Shown: positions 1 to 8,376, counted from the stretch's first letter. The stretch is 64,000 bases of DNA from CAZGAQ01 sp964523405 (GCA_964523405.1 CAZGAQ010000017.1:1-64000); one strand, 5' to 3'. The notes: generated from the letters alone by a model not told the origin. Made by a program: numbers and translations.

Positions 1-113
1 GTGTGCGTCGCCATAGGGGAAGGATGGCGCGCGTTGGGGCGTGGGGGGAGGGCGGTGCGCTGGAGTGGCGGATTTTGCGGGGGGAGGAGCGAGTTGGGGC
101 GGGGGATGGCGGG
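1..113. other. Unassigned GC-rich edge sequence
   Basis: This stretch lies between the window edge and the first repeat block. It is very G-rich on the plus strand, has no convincing gene start, and no match to the R0 repeat block that precedes R1 elsewhere. I see nothing else in it. Confidence 0.4.
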
Positions 114-400
114 GAATGGCGAATTGCGAAGAGCGAATAACGAAAGGAAAGCCGTCGGCCTTCAGCGCTTGGCCGGAGGGATGCCGTGGGCGGAGGCGGA
201 TTCCTCGGTCGCTGGGCGCCCTCGGAATGACAGGCGAAGGCGCGGGATGGCGGGTGCGCGGAGTGGCGCGGGCGGCCTTTGCGGATCGGCGGGCGCCGGG
301 TATGCTGGCGTTGGCCCACGCGCGGCGTCGCGAGCAGGCGAATGGAGCACGGAAATTGGTGGCTGTCCCTAGTTCTCCCCCTATTTCTCCCTAGTTCTCC
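114..400. repeat. Composite dispersed repeat, blocks R1 + R2
   Basis: Block R1 (114-231) begins with a gcgaatagcgaagagcgaat-like phrase and ends with ccctcggaatgac. Near-identical copies lie at 5788-5904 and 6968-7085, and a degenerate one at 9873-10036. Block R2 (about 255-400) contains gggtatgctggcgttggccc and ends in ggtggctgtcccta followed by short pyrimidine repeats. Its second copy is 5976-6094. Neither block has a gene start with ribosome-binding site or a protein-like composition in any frame. R1 resembles the widespread intergenic repeats whose minus-strand translation contains an RHSEGAQRPRN-like phrase. Confidence 0.85.
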
Positions 401-446
401 CCGGTTTCAAGGAGTTGTGCACCGCATTAAAGGAGAAGTGCTGGTT

Positions 447-980
447 ATGACTGGGCGAGCGTATCGGCTTCTGGCGATTCTGCTGGCACTGGGCATCGCC
501 TATGCGGGCGCCTTTTTGGTTCTCATTCGATGGACTTTCGTTGAGACGGTGGGCGGACCACCCTGTCTATATAGCTTGAATTTGAGCGTTCCACAACAGT
601 GCGCTGCACGGACGGTCTTCTGGCCTCTGTGTACTGTGTGCGAGATCGCTCTGCCTGCGGCTTTCGTGGATATGTCCGGACATGAGACATGCTGGTCAGG
701 GGGAGTGGAACTTGTTTTCTACTTGCTCAAGAAGCGTGTCGGATTTCGAGTGTTTGTGTTCCTTGTCGCATCGGTGCCTGTCGCCACGGCAATCGTCGCT
801 CTGATCAAGCGGAGATACCGGCGCAGGGACGGCGCAGAGACGTGTGTGACCTGCGGTTACGACCTCACAGGTAATGTGTCCGGGGTCTGTCCGGAGTGCG
901 GATGTGTCGTGCGACCGCGCGCTGGCGCGCAGGTCCAGCCCGGGCAGGTCCCCAATGTCGACGGCCCCGCTGATAAATGA
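447..980 (+). CDS. Small membrane protein with C-terminal zinc ribbon
   Basis: The predicted product has 177 residues and unknown function. The ATG at 447 was chosen because AAGGAG lies 11 bases upstream; an in-frame GTG at 438 is too close to that site. A membrane segment is visible at about residues 7-26 and another at about 108-126. These are followed by a zinc ribbon at about residue 133 with CVTC and CPEC knuckles around the phrase GYDLTG. This small ribbon next to membrane helices is common in Planctomycetota proteins. The last 16 or so residues, ending GPADK, are translated from repeat block R0, so the natural C-terminus may have been replaced. Its GC content is visibly lower than that of the core genes, and it lies between R2 and R0 repeats, which suggests a mobile or acquired cassette. 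Confidence 0.65.
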   Translation: MTGRAYRLLAILLALGIAYAGAFLVLIRWTFVETVGGPPCLYSLNLSVPQQCAARTVFWPLCTVCEIALPAAFVDMSGHETCWSGGVELVFYLLKKRVGFRVFVFLVASVPVATAIVALIKRRYRRRDGAETCVTCGYDLTGNVSGVCPECGCVVRPRAGAQVQPGQVPNVDGPADK

Positions 981-1031
981 CGATCGCCCGAATTAGTCGC
1001 AAAAACCGACCCTCGCGGCTCGCGCGGATCA
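929..1031. repeat. Dispersed repeat block R0
   Basis: The block starts gcaggtccagcccgggcagg and ends in ccgaccctcgcggctcg. Related copies start at 5663 and 6843, and both of those run directly into block R1; this copy does not. The stop codon of the upstream zinc-ribbon gene is inside this block. Confidence 0.85.
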
Positions 1032-1285
1032 CCGTCCGGCGTAGGTTGTCGCGCCTACCAGCGTGCAGAGCGGATCTCACTGACACGTCGCGTCGCTGCT
1101 CATGCTGCCCGCCGGCCGCGCGCCTGCGAGGCACGTAAAGCCCGAGTCCGCTCCAACGAGCAGGATCGCAGAGTTTCTTGGGCAGGTCGGCCTTGCGGAC
1201 TTCCGCAGGAGATTTCGTAATACACAGTAAGAGTGCTAGTTGGCGCGTTGCCCAGCGAATCCGCGTCTGCTCGGGAGAAACCACG

Positions 1286-2236
1286 GTGTCGAATCGAATT
1301 CGGGTGCGAGGCGCTCCGGTGCGCCTCGGAATTGGCCGCCGGCACGGGCAGATTCTCGGCTTCACGCTGATCGAGCTTCTGGTTGTTGTCGCCATCATTG
1401 CCGTTTTGATCTCAATCCTGATGCCCGCCCTGGGACGCGCCCGCCAGCAGGCCCGCGCCGTCCAGTGCCTCGGCCAGTGCCGCCAGCTGGCTCACGGCAT
1501 GACCCTCTACCACAACGAAAACGGCAACTACCCGACCCATCAGTGGTATCTGCCGAACAACGTGCGGTTGCGGTGGTTCAACGCGATGGCGGCGTACCTA
1601 GGCGGAGCGCCGCCGACGGGTTCGCTCAGTGCCGACCTGCCCCGGCGCGCTTCGGTGCAATCTTGCCCTGCCACGCCCGACTGGGATGTCGGGCGCAACA
1701 ATTCGTATGGGTATAACTACAAGTATCTCGGCAGCACGCGCGACCAGGTGGAACCGGGTAATCCGTATCGCCCTTTCGAGACATTTCCGGTCAAGGAGCT
1801 GCGCGCGCCGGGCCGCACGATTGCGTTCGCCGACAGCGATGGCACGGGCTGGACGCTGCCTTGGGGACCGGAACGGGGGCCGGACTACCCCACTGCCGAT
1901 CACAATCCGGACCGGCTCGGCAATCACGGTTATGTCCTTGATCCGACATACATTCCGCTGCGTAGCCTGGTCTCGTATTCCGACGGCCAGCTTGAGCCGT
2001 ACGCCTGGAAAACGCGGCGGACGTTCCTGTCCGACCGGCATCTCGGCCAGAGCAACGCCATCTTCGCCGATGGACACGGTGAGCGGCTCGATCCGCGAAA
2101 GGCGTACGAGGACAACTCGCTGTGGAACGGCCTGGGTTTCGAAGTGGGCTGCGACCCCGAGGGCCCGAGCTTTCACCTGGACCCGCACGTGGACTACAAA
2201 TGGGATGCATCCAGCGGTCAGGCGTGGAGGTACTGA
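1286..2236 (+). CDS. Type II secretion/type IV pilin-like protein, DUF1559 (H-X9-DG) type
   Basis: The product has 316 residues. A prepilin-type N-terminus is seen at about residues 25-45: GFTLIELLVVVAIIAVLI, with the Gly-Phe cleavage site and the Glu at +5. A long beta-rich globular domain follows. Near residue 251 there is an exact H-x9-DG motif (RHLGQSNAIFADGH), the tail signature of the planctomycete pseudopilin family. The GTG start at 1286 has GGGAG eight bases upstream and places a short positively charged leader before the cleavage site. In-frame starts further upstream, from 1178, would add about 36 residues without a better ribosome site. Such proteins are made in large families and are thought to be secretion or envelope pseudopilins. 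The gene appears monocistronic. Confidence 0.88.
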   Translation: MSNRIRVRGAPVRLGIGRRHGQILGFTLIELLVVVAIIAVLISILMPALGRARQQARAVQCLGQCRQLAHGMTLYHNENGNYPTHQWYLPNNVRLRWFNAMAAYLGGAPPTGSLSADLPRRASVQSCPATPDWDVGRNNSYGYNYKYLGSTRDQVEPGNPYRPFETFPVKELRAPGRTIAFADSDGTGWTLPWGPERGPDYPTADHNPDRLGNHGYVLDPTYIPLRSLVSYSDGQLEPYAWKTRRTFLSDRHLGQSNAIFADGHGERLDPRKAYEDNSLWNGLGFEVGCDPEGPSFHLDPHVDYKWDASSGQAWRY

Positions 2237-2341
2237 ATCAGGCAGTCCGAGCGAAATGTGCGAGTCTCAGGCTGACCGAAGCGAGGTCACGGACATAACC
2301 CGACATCAAGTCTCAGAGTCGCTTGCACGCGGTGACCAAGC
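2237..2341. other. Spacer after the pilin-like gene
   Basis: Non-coding sequence between the pseudopilin stop codon and the MITE-like element; no terminator hairpin was recognised. Confidence 0.4.
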
Positions 2342-2462
2342 CTAGTGTAGTGCCTCACAAAAAGTCGCACATAACCAGGGTGGGGTGGGCGTCTCGCCCG
2401 CCCCGTGGCGGCCAAGATGGCCACCCCACCCACGCGCAGGTAATTCCGAGGCAGTACACTAG
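2342..2462 (+). mobile_element. 121-bp MITE-like element, copy 1
   Basis: The element reads CTAG-TGTAGTGCCTC ... GAGGCAGTACA-CTAG, so it has terminal inverted repeats with one mismatch, bordered on both sides by CTAG. The interior has GC-rich inverted arms (ggtggggtggg and ccaccccaccc). By eye it is identical over its whole length to the reverse complement of 7133-7253. It has no room for a transposase. IS630/Tc1-mariner elements are known to insert at CTAG with duplication of TA, so a non-autonomous derivative of that group is the likely origin. Confidence 0.85.
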
Positions 2463-3055
2463 CCCATAGTCTGAGTTTATGTTCTCGTGGCGAGACTCTC
2501 GCCGAAGAGGGTCGCGTCCCCTCTACTTGAAACGTCGTATCGAAACGATGCGACCCAGGATTTGTGACCCAACGCCCAGACAGAGACGCCTGGGCGTTGG
2601 CGTTTCTATCGCGAGTGTCCGCAAGTACTTAGCGATGATGTCCGATGGCCGCTGGTCTCTTCCGGCGTGGCACGCGCGCTCACGGGTGGGCCCTTGCCGC
2701 CGCCGCGGGGGCTCGGCCGGCGAGAGTCTCTGAGTCTCTCGTCCGTTCTGACCGCGGGGATCAGTCCCACATATCGCCCAATGTGTATGAGCGCGTGAGC
2801 CACGGAAAGAGGTAATCCAACCCTGGCTCGCCGCCGGGCGTGGGCGGAGACCGTTCGAATGTGGGCGGCTCAACCGACATCCTCTCGGTCCGTCTTCGGC
2901 TGGGATGTCGCGCGCCGGGCGACTCACATCTCCGGCGCCATTACACCTCGGAAGCCCAAGCGCTGCAATCCTGTGTCCGCGAACCGGACGGCACTCGGGT
3001 CATCCCGAGTCCGGACGCTCGGCCGAGAGAGCGGGGCTCGACGGATCGCTTTTTA
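2463..3055. other. Intergenic region with one strong stem-loop
   Basis: No gene with a ribosome-binding site or protein-like composition was found on either strand. The main structure is an 11-bp perfect inverted repeat at 2569-2600. Confidence 0.5.
2569..2600. terminator. Stem-loop, possible terminator
   Basis: CCAACGCCCAG (2569-2579) pairs perfectly with CTGGGCGTTGG (2590-2600) around a 10-base loop. The sequence after it, cgtttctatc, has only a short T run, so intrinsic termination is uncertain. Confidence 0.4.
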
Positions 3056-5401
3056 TCATCTGCGTCGACCACCGTGCGACGGCGTCGCCTGGTGGCCGCC
3101 GACGCCGCGCGACGAGTTTACGCGGGCCGCGTTGCGTTCACCCCGCTCGCGGGTCGACGCCTGGCGCTGCAGCTCGCTAGTCTGCGGCGCTGTCGGCCGC
3201 CGGGACGCATCGCGGGCCGCCGGGCGCTCGGCCTCTGCGGCACCAGGCCGCGGAGGTGGCTGGTCTGCGCGGGCGTTGCTCCGCGCCGGTGTTGCCTCGC
3301 GGCGCAGTTGCTCCCAGCCGTCGTCCGTCTTCTTGTAAACGTGGCCATCCTTGCCGGCGTAGAGGTCGCCCTCCTGCGTGCGCGCGACAGTCGCGCCGTT
3401 TCCGTAGCGGCGCTCGGCGTGTACGGCACCCGCGCCCTCGGAACCGTGGACGGCGCCGACCGAACCGCGGGGCCCAGACTTATAGCCGGCCCGGACCCAC
3501 TCGTCGCCGTTGGTCACGCCCGCGCGGCCCCACGAGCTATACGCGTTCGTGCCACCCGCACGATAAGCCGCGTTGCCGGTGGTCGGGTTGTAGGCCGCAC
3601 GATAGCCCGCCGCCCCGCGGGGGCCGTAGGCGTACGCGCCGCGGGAGTAAACCCCCGTCGCCGGGTTGTAGGCCGCATAGCCGCCCGCGCCGCCGTAGGG
3701 ACCGTAGACGCGTCCGCCCGCGAAATAGCCGCCGTACGCGCCGCGGTAAACCGCGCCGCACCCGTAGGAGAAGTAGCAGGCCGGATAGTGATAGTGCCAA
3801 TAGTCGTCGTCCGCGATGGCCGCGCCAACCAGCACACCCGCGCCGAACATGACGGCCCCCGTGGCGGCGACGACTTCGCCGTAGTACCCGGACGTGTAGC
3901 CGGTTACCACCGTGTCCGGCGTGGACTCATACACCGTAACGTACGTTACGTTGTAGTCCGGGCTGGTAGGCGGAATCGAGTAGATCGCCGCGGGCACTGC
4001 GTCGCAGACGGCCCAGGCGCCCGTGGGCGTCGGCGCCACGAACCAGACCGCGTTGTGGCAACAGTAATACTTCCCGTCGACCAGAAAGATGTTGTACGGC
4101 GAGTTGTACGCGTATTGCACCGTCGTGGACTCGATTGGCCGGAAATCGGGCGCGCCGTCGTAAGTCACATTCACGGTGACCTCCTTGCGGTTCACCGTTG
4201 CCTTCTGCGGGATCGACGCGAGGATGATGGCGTCCTTGGCGGCCTGGGTGCCGGGCACGGCGGCGAGCACATCGCTTGTGTCGGAATCGTCGGGGATCTT
4301 CTTGAAGTCCTCCGGTAGCGAGCTGCTGGCCGCAACCCAGGGTCCGGCCAGCTCACCGGTCTTGAACCACCGGCCCGCCGCCAGCAGGTAGTACTGTTTC
4401 TCGAGCGTGTTGTAGAACAGGTCGCTTTCGGTGTTCGCCACCAGCATGAGCTTCGTGCCGGGGATCGGCTGGAACTCTGGCGCGCCCTCGGTCACGACCA
4501 ACTCCGTGGGCTCGTATCCGACGAAGACGGCGGGGCTTTGCTTGGCGGGAACCAGCGGGATGGCCGCCCGCACATCGCTCCAGTTGTCATCCGACGGAAG
4601 CTGGCTGAGCTCGGTGGGCAGCGCGGTCGCCGCGGTCCACGACCCCTTTTCCAGGCTGTCGGTCACCAGCCATGCCTTATCGTTGAGGAGGTAGTATCGT
4701 GACGTAGCCGGGTCAAGGAACAGGTCCCAGTTCGTGTTAATCGCGAACATGAGATCGGCACCGGGGACCGGCTTGAAGCGCGGTTTGCCCATGAAGACGA
4801 CCATGATGGCCGGCTTGTCGCTGGCGATGATCTTCGGCGGGGCGATATTCACGTCCACCCGGCGGACTTTGACCTGACTGGCGTCGATCTGGGGGAGGAG
4901 CCGGTCCAGCGAGACGGTCATGGGCCGGTCGGGCGGCGCGGCGGCCAGCACAGCCGCTTTCAACCGCACCGCTTCGGCCGGGTCGGCACCGGGAAACGTC
5001 AGCTCGATGCTGCGGTCGAAGAGCAGCACGAGCCGATCCGCGAGGGCGACGTTGCTGGCGGCACTGACGCGCAGGATGCCGTAGCTGCGCGCCTCGTCAC
5101 CCTTCCTCCCGATCGAAAGGGCTGCGAGGAAAGTGATCCGCTCAAAGTCGGGCCATTCTTCCACTTGCGGTTGGTGGACAATGATCTCGTAGTCGCCGGT
5201 CTCAAACTTGCGCGGCCAGCCACGGTCCTGGGCTTCGTCTTCCGGACCGGGCGCCTGACTCTTCACGCCCGGCTGGCCGGACGGGGCGGGTGAAGGCGCG
5301 ACTGGCTCCTGCGCGCAGGCCACCGTCTGGAGCGCGAGCAAGATCGGCAAAACGCTGATGTGCCGCAGGCTATCATGTCGGATTGTGGGCTTGATGGGCA
5401 T
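3056..5401 (-). CDS. Secreted carbohydrate-binding family V/XII-like protein
   Basis: The product has 781 residues. The start at 5401 is ATG preceded by AAAGGA, and it gives a signal peptide ending around TVACAQEP. The same frame stays open far upstream through repeat DNA, but that part has no protein character. Three related repeats follow, at about residues 200-285, 290-385 and 412-500. Each pairs a PxFxPxPGxxLM/YA phrase with an NTxxDLF...YYLLxxxxW phrase, the pattern of proteins annotated as carbohydrate-binding family V/XII. After a short hydrophobic Gly/Ala segment near 517 comes a long Gly/Tyr/Ala-rich region (about 530-690), then a charged Arg/Pro-rich tail. The biochemical role is not known; the family name is only a database label. 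It appears to be a single-gene unit. Confidence 0.7.
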   Translation of the reverse strand: MPIKPTIRHDSLRHISVLPILLALQTVACAQEPVAPSPAPSGQPGVKSQAPGPEDEAQDRGWPRKFETGDYEIIVHQPQVEEWPDFERITFLAALSIGRKGDEARSYGILRVSAASNVALADRLVLLFDRSIELTFPGADPAEAVRLKAAVLAAAPPDRPMTVSLDRLLPQIDASQVKVRRVDVNIAPPKIIASDKPAIMVVFMGKPRFKPVPGADLMFAINTNWDLFLDPATSRYYLLNDKAWLVTDSLEKGSWTAATALPTELSQLPSDDNWSDVRAAIPLVPAKQSPAVFVGYEPTELVVTEGAPEFQPIPGTKLMLVANTESDLFYNTLEKQYYLLAAGRWFKTGELAGPWVAASSSLPEDFKKIPDDSDTSDVLAAVPGTQAAKDAIILASIPQKATVNRKEVTVNVTYDGAPDFRPIESTTVQYAYNSPYNIFLVDGKYYCCHNAVWFVAPTPTGAWAVCDAVPAAIYSIPPTSPDYNVTYVTVYESTPDTVVTGYTSGYYGEVVAATGAVMFGAGVLVGAAIADDDYWHYHYPACYFSYGCGAVYRGAYGGYFAGGRVYGPYGGAGGYAAYNPATGVYSRGAYAYGPRGAAGYRAAYNPTTGNAAYRAGGTNAYSSWGRAGVTNGDEWVRAGYKSGPRGSVGAVHGSEGAGAVHAERRYGNGATVARTQEGDLYAGKDGHVYKKTDDGWEQLRREATPARSNARADQPPPRPGAAEAERPAARDASRRPTAPQTSELQRQASTRERGERNAARVNSSRGVGGHQATPSHGGRRR

Positions 5402-5662
5402 TTTGGCACCTGTCCTTTCTTCTCGATGTGAACGTGCTGACCAGGCGCCGCCGCAATGTACTTCGATCCGGTCGCGGCTGTCGAGCGCCGTTTCCGGGGA
5501 TCCTCCACCCGCCCAGGGTGATTTCCGCCTCAACGTCCGGTGCGTGACCGACGAGTTGAGCCGTGCGGGCAGCAAAGATGTGGCAGAAGAGCGCGCGGCG
5601 CGCACGCGATGAGCCACGCGCGGAGTTCGGCTTGTCCTTGCGTCACAAGGCTTTACGCGCAC
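5402..5662. other. 5' flank of the secreted repeat protein
   Basis: Non-coding flank of the minus-strand gene starting at 5401. Apart from that gene's ribosome site I recognised no clear promoter or RNA gene. Confidence 0.4.
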
Positions 5663-6094
5663 GCAGGTCCAGCGAGGGCAGGTCCAAAATGTAGGCGGCC
5701 CTGCGGATAGACGACGATTGCCGGAAACAGACGTGAAAACCGACCCTCGCGGCTCGCGCAGACCCTCGTTCGGCGGGCCGCGGCGTTGAGTGGCGAATAG
5801 CGAAGAGCGAATAACGAAAGGAGAGCCGTCGGCCGCCAGCCCTCGGCCGGAGGGATGCTGTGGGCGGAGGCGGATTCCTCGGTCGCTGGGCGCCCTCGGA
5901 ATGACGGGCGCGCGACTCTTCTTCGGAACGACGGGGCGGCACGCTTTCGGGATGACGGGTGCGGGGGCGCGGAGCGGCGCGGGCGGCCTTTGCGGGTCGG
6001 CGGGCGCCGGGTATGCTGGCGTTGGCCCACGCGCGGCGTCGCGAGCGGGCGAATGGAGCACTGAAAGTGGTGGCTGTCCCTAATTTTGCCTAAT
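5663..6094. repeat. Full composite repeat R0-R1-R2
   Basis: This is the only copy in the window with all three blocks in a row: R0 (5663 to about 5772), R1 (5788-5904) and R2 (5976-6094). Between R1 and R2 are degenerate repeats of a cggaatgacggg / gggatgacggg phrase. The R2 end ggtggctgtccctaa matches the one near 360. The copies at 114-400, 929-1031 and 6843-7085 are partial versions of this unit. Confidence 0.85.
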
Positions 6095-6174
6095 TTTGAC
6101 GCATGTGTCAGGCGACGACAAGACACCACTGCCAGTGGCTCCATGAGCTGGGCGAACTCGGAAGGAGGTAACGC

Positions 6175-6642
6175 GTGCCGCAAGAACCCCATGAGTTGTA
6201 CTTTCCCAGCGACAGTGATGGGCACGGAGTGCGCATCCGTGTTACAGCTACAGAGGATTGGGTCGTCGAAGCCGATGTATTGATTGAGCTGCCTGCACTG
6301 ACCATTACTGCCGGTTCGTGCCGTTTTTCTGGATATCACATGGCGGCGTTCGCAGAACAACTAGGTACCTGCCACGAGAAGATGGTCGGGAGAGCCGAGT
6401 GCTCCACTTTTGATGAGTCGCTCAGCGTATCAGTTGCCCCGCTCGCTGATCGCGCTGGTTGGTTTAGCGCGGCTTTAGCGTTGCGGCGCACGATTCACAG
6501 TGTCGAAGGGGATGCGACGGCAGTGACACTAGTTGTGGACAGAATCACGTTCGATCAGTCGTATGTTCCGCTTGTCCGACAATCGGTGCTAAGCATGTTG
6601 CGTGAAACAGACGTTAACACCAACAATCCATGGGGCATTTGA
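6175..6642 (+). CDS. Hypothetical protein, possibly WapI-like immunity protein
   Basis: The product has 155 residues, no signal peptide and no membrane segment. The GTG start is well supported by AAGGAGG six bases upstream. It is a small acidic alpha/beta protein. Its N-terminal strands (about residues 15-45), a central phrase with SCRFSGYHMAAFAEQL, and its size resemble small polymorphic-toxin immunity proteins of the WapI/DUF type, but I see no decisive motif, so this is only a suggestion. GC is clearly lower than in the neighbouring core genes. It lies between repeat block R2 and a short reading frame with an HExxH motif (6661-6894), which fits an acquired two-gene cassette. Confidence 0.6.
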   Translation: MPQEPHELYFPSDSDGHGVRIRVTATEDWVVEADVLIELPALTITAGSCRFSGYHMAAFAEQLGTCHEKMVGRAECSTFDESLSVSVAPLADRAGWFSAALALRRTIHSVEGDATAVTLVVDRITFDQSYVPLVRQSVLSMLRETDVNTNNPWGI

Positions 6643-6660
6643 AGTTGATGTTGTGACTAG

Positions 6661-6894
6661 ATGGAGCGCCTGCTGGCTGGTACGGCAGTTCACCCGACGT
6701 TTAGGGCGTGCATTCTGATCCACGAGGCAATACACACCTGCGGCTTGTGGAAGGGGGAGGACGCTGGTGTTGCGGGCCAGGCCGCGTGCGCTGCCGATAT
6801 TCAGAGTTGCTTAGACAGGCTCGCTCCACCGATCAGACCCGCGCAGGTCCAGCCTGGGCAGGTCCAAAATGTAGGCGGGCCCGCGGATAGATGA
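6661..6894 (+). CDS. Short HExxH-containing fragment fused to repeat R0
   Basis: The frame encodes 77 residues. It has ILIHEAIHTCGL near residue 19, a zinc-metallopeptidase HExxH motif, followed by a Cys/Ala-rich segment. From about residue 60 the sequence comes from repeat block R0 and ends GPADR, matching the ending of the 447-980 product. No good ribosome site precedes the ATG at 6661. A 60-residue piece around HExxH is too short for a normal enzyme, so this is probably the remnant C-terminal domain of a larger toxin or peptidase gene, cut off by rearrangement at the repeat. It follows the gene ending at 6642 by 18 bases. Whether it is expressed is unclear. Confidence 0.4.
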   Translation: MERLLAGTAVHPTFRACILIHEAIHTCGLWKGEDAGVAGQAACAADIQSCLDRLAPPIRPAQVQPGQVQNVGGPADR

Positions 6895-7085
6895 CGATCG
6901 CCCGAAACAGACGTGAAGACCGACCCTCGCGGCTCGTCCGGATCAGCGACCGGCGGGCCGCGGCGTTGAATGGCGAATAGCGAAGAGCGAATAACGAAAG
7001 GAGAGCCGTCGGCCGCCAGCCCTCGGCCGGAGGGATGCCGTGGGCGGAGGCGGATTCCTCGGTCGCTGGGCGCCCTCGGAATGAC
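6843..7085. repeat. Composite dispersed repeat, blocks R0 + R1
   Basis: Block R0 (6843-6965) and block R1 (6968-7085) are joined exactly as at 5663-5904. Block R2 is absent; the sequence instead continues into the R3 repeat that carries a MITE-like insertion. Confidence 0.85.
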
Positions 7086-7111
7086 GGAAGCGTGCCGCGG
7101 CCGCTGGCTTC

Positions 7112-7268
7112 GACCCTCCCCCTGCCCCCTCCCTAGTGTACTGCCTCGGAATTACCTGCGCGTGGGTGGGGTGGCCATCTTGGCCGCCACGGGGCGGGCG
7201 AGACGCCCACCCCACCCTGGTTATGTGCGACTTTTTGTGAGGCACTACACTAGGAGGGAGGGGAGTTG
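7112..7268. repeat. R3 repeat interrupted by the MITE-like element
   Basis: The left part 7112-7136 and right part 7250-7268 together reconstruct the 40-bp sequence found whole at 33424-33463. The single CTAG at its centre is present on both sides of the inserted element. The reconstructed repeat is itself palindromic around the CTAG. Confidence 0.85.
7133..7253 (-). mobile_element. 121-bp MITE-like element, copy 2
   Basis: This is the reverse complement of copy 1 (2342-2462), with no difference seen by eye. It is bounded by CTAG at 7133-7136 and 7250-7253 and sits in the palindromic centre of an R3 repeat. An empty target at 33424-33463 confirms the insertion boundary. Confidence 0.88.
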
Positions 7269-7527
7269 TGCGCGGGCGCGGCGCTTCTTCGGAATGACGG
7301 GGCGGCACGCTTTCGGAATGACGGGGCAACCCTCCTTCGGAATGACGGCGCGGGTTCTACGGACGTGCGCGGGGGAGGGCGCGAAGGCGCGGAGGAAGTA
7401 GGGGGCGCGCGGGAATTGTCGGCGATAAGCAGACTTGACGCGCCCGTTTGGAGCCCGGATGTCGCTGGCCCCTCTGGAGCAGGTAGAGCGGCCCCGCGGA
7501 TCGGGGCCCCAGACAAGGAGGCCGGTC
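7269..7527. repeat. Short tandem cggaatgacgggg repeats and leader
   Basis: Three degenerate copies of a ttcggaatgacggggc phrase lie at about 7288-7350. The rest is the upstream region of the gene at 7528. A TTGACG at about 7434 could be a -35 box but has no good -10 partner. Confidence 0.5.
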
Positions 7528-8376
7528 ATGTTGCTGCAACAGTCCCGTCATCGAACAGCCGTTTTCACCATGAGCGTCGTGTTGGCCGTGTGTGCAGGCG
7601 GCCAAGGAAGTTGGGCGAACATCATTCCGGTGGGGCCGTTGTCGTACCGTCCGCGGGCGGAGTGCCCGGGGACGCCCGGATACACGGAACTCGAGCCGCT
7701 GACGTGGATCTCGACTGCGCAGCTGATGGTTTCCGGGGGCTGGGACGAGATCATGTGGCAGACCTTCGGTGAGTTTGGGCCGGAATGGGCATATCAACTG
7801 GCTCCGTCGGGAGCGCTCAACGGGCTGCTGTGCGTGGAGCGGTATGAGGCCTTCGACGGTCCGGGTGCGTGCCAGCATGGAGGCCGCCTGTGGTCGCGAT
7901 TGAGCGGAGTGGGCGGATTGCCGCCGGGAGAGACGCTCAACTGGTTCCAGGTCTACCGCGAGTGGGGGAACTCGGTGTCGCGCGGTCACCGGGAGGGTGA
8001 CTGGACGATCGATCCGGGGCGGCGTGAGGTAGTTGGCGGCACACCCGAGGACGACGCGCCGTTCTACTACAATGAGAGCGAGCAGTTCTACGATCCGAAT
8101 TCCGGTTGTTGGATCTTCCGCGATGCGCCATCCGACCGGATTCCCGATGCCCGGGTGCCCCACAGCGGCGGCATTGACTTTGTCACGCTGATCGCCAGTT
8201 GGGATGGGAACTACAGTCCCGGCAACGGCGGCCCGGGTTCCCACATGGTCACCATCTACGGCGGGCTGTGGTGGGGGTATGACTACCTTTGCACGCCGGA
8301 GCCGTCGGCGCTGTGCCTGCTGGTGATCTCGGTGGTCATGGGCTGGCGCCGCGTGCGGTTGCCACAGGGCGCATGA
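7528..8376 (+). CDS. Secreted PEP-CTERM-like protein
   Basis: The product has 282 residues. The ATG at 7528 has AAGGAG at 7515-7520, seven bases upstream. An N-terminal signal peptide (about residues 12-30) ends near GSWANIIPVG. The middle is a beta-rich, Trp/Tyr/Gly-rich domain without a recognised family. The C-terminus has the PEP-CTERM layout: TPEPSALCLL (the PEP), a short hydrophobic helix, then an Arg-rich end GWRRVRL. In the known system such tails are processed by an exosortase during export and surface attachment; no exosortase gene is in this window. The gene is convergent with the flavoprotein gene, 43 bases apart. Confidence 0.75.
   Translation: MLLQQSRHRTAVFTMSVVLAVCAGGQGSWANIIPVGPLSYRPRAECPGTPGYTELEPLTWISTAQLMVSGGWDEIMWQTFGEFGPEWAYQLAPSGALNGLLCVERYEAFDGPGACQHGGRLWSRLSGVGGLPPGETLNWFQVYREWGNSVSRGHREGDWTIDPGRREVVGGTPEDDAPFYYNESEQFYDPNSGCWIFRDAPSDRIPDARVPHSGGIDFVTLIASWDGNYSPGNGGPGSHMVTIYGGLWWGYDYLCTPEPSALCLLVISVVMGWRRVRLPQGA

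Noticed and set aside
2523..2927. Minus-strand frame in the gap after the MITE-like element
   Set aside because: No ribosome site, no recognisable protein features; crosses the 11-bp stem-loop.
5402..6061. Upstream extension of the minus-strand gene at 3056-5401 to about 1000 residues
   Set aside because: The added part is translated repeat DNA (R0-R1-R2); the signal peptide and ribosome site support the start at 5401.
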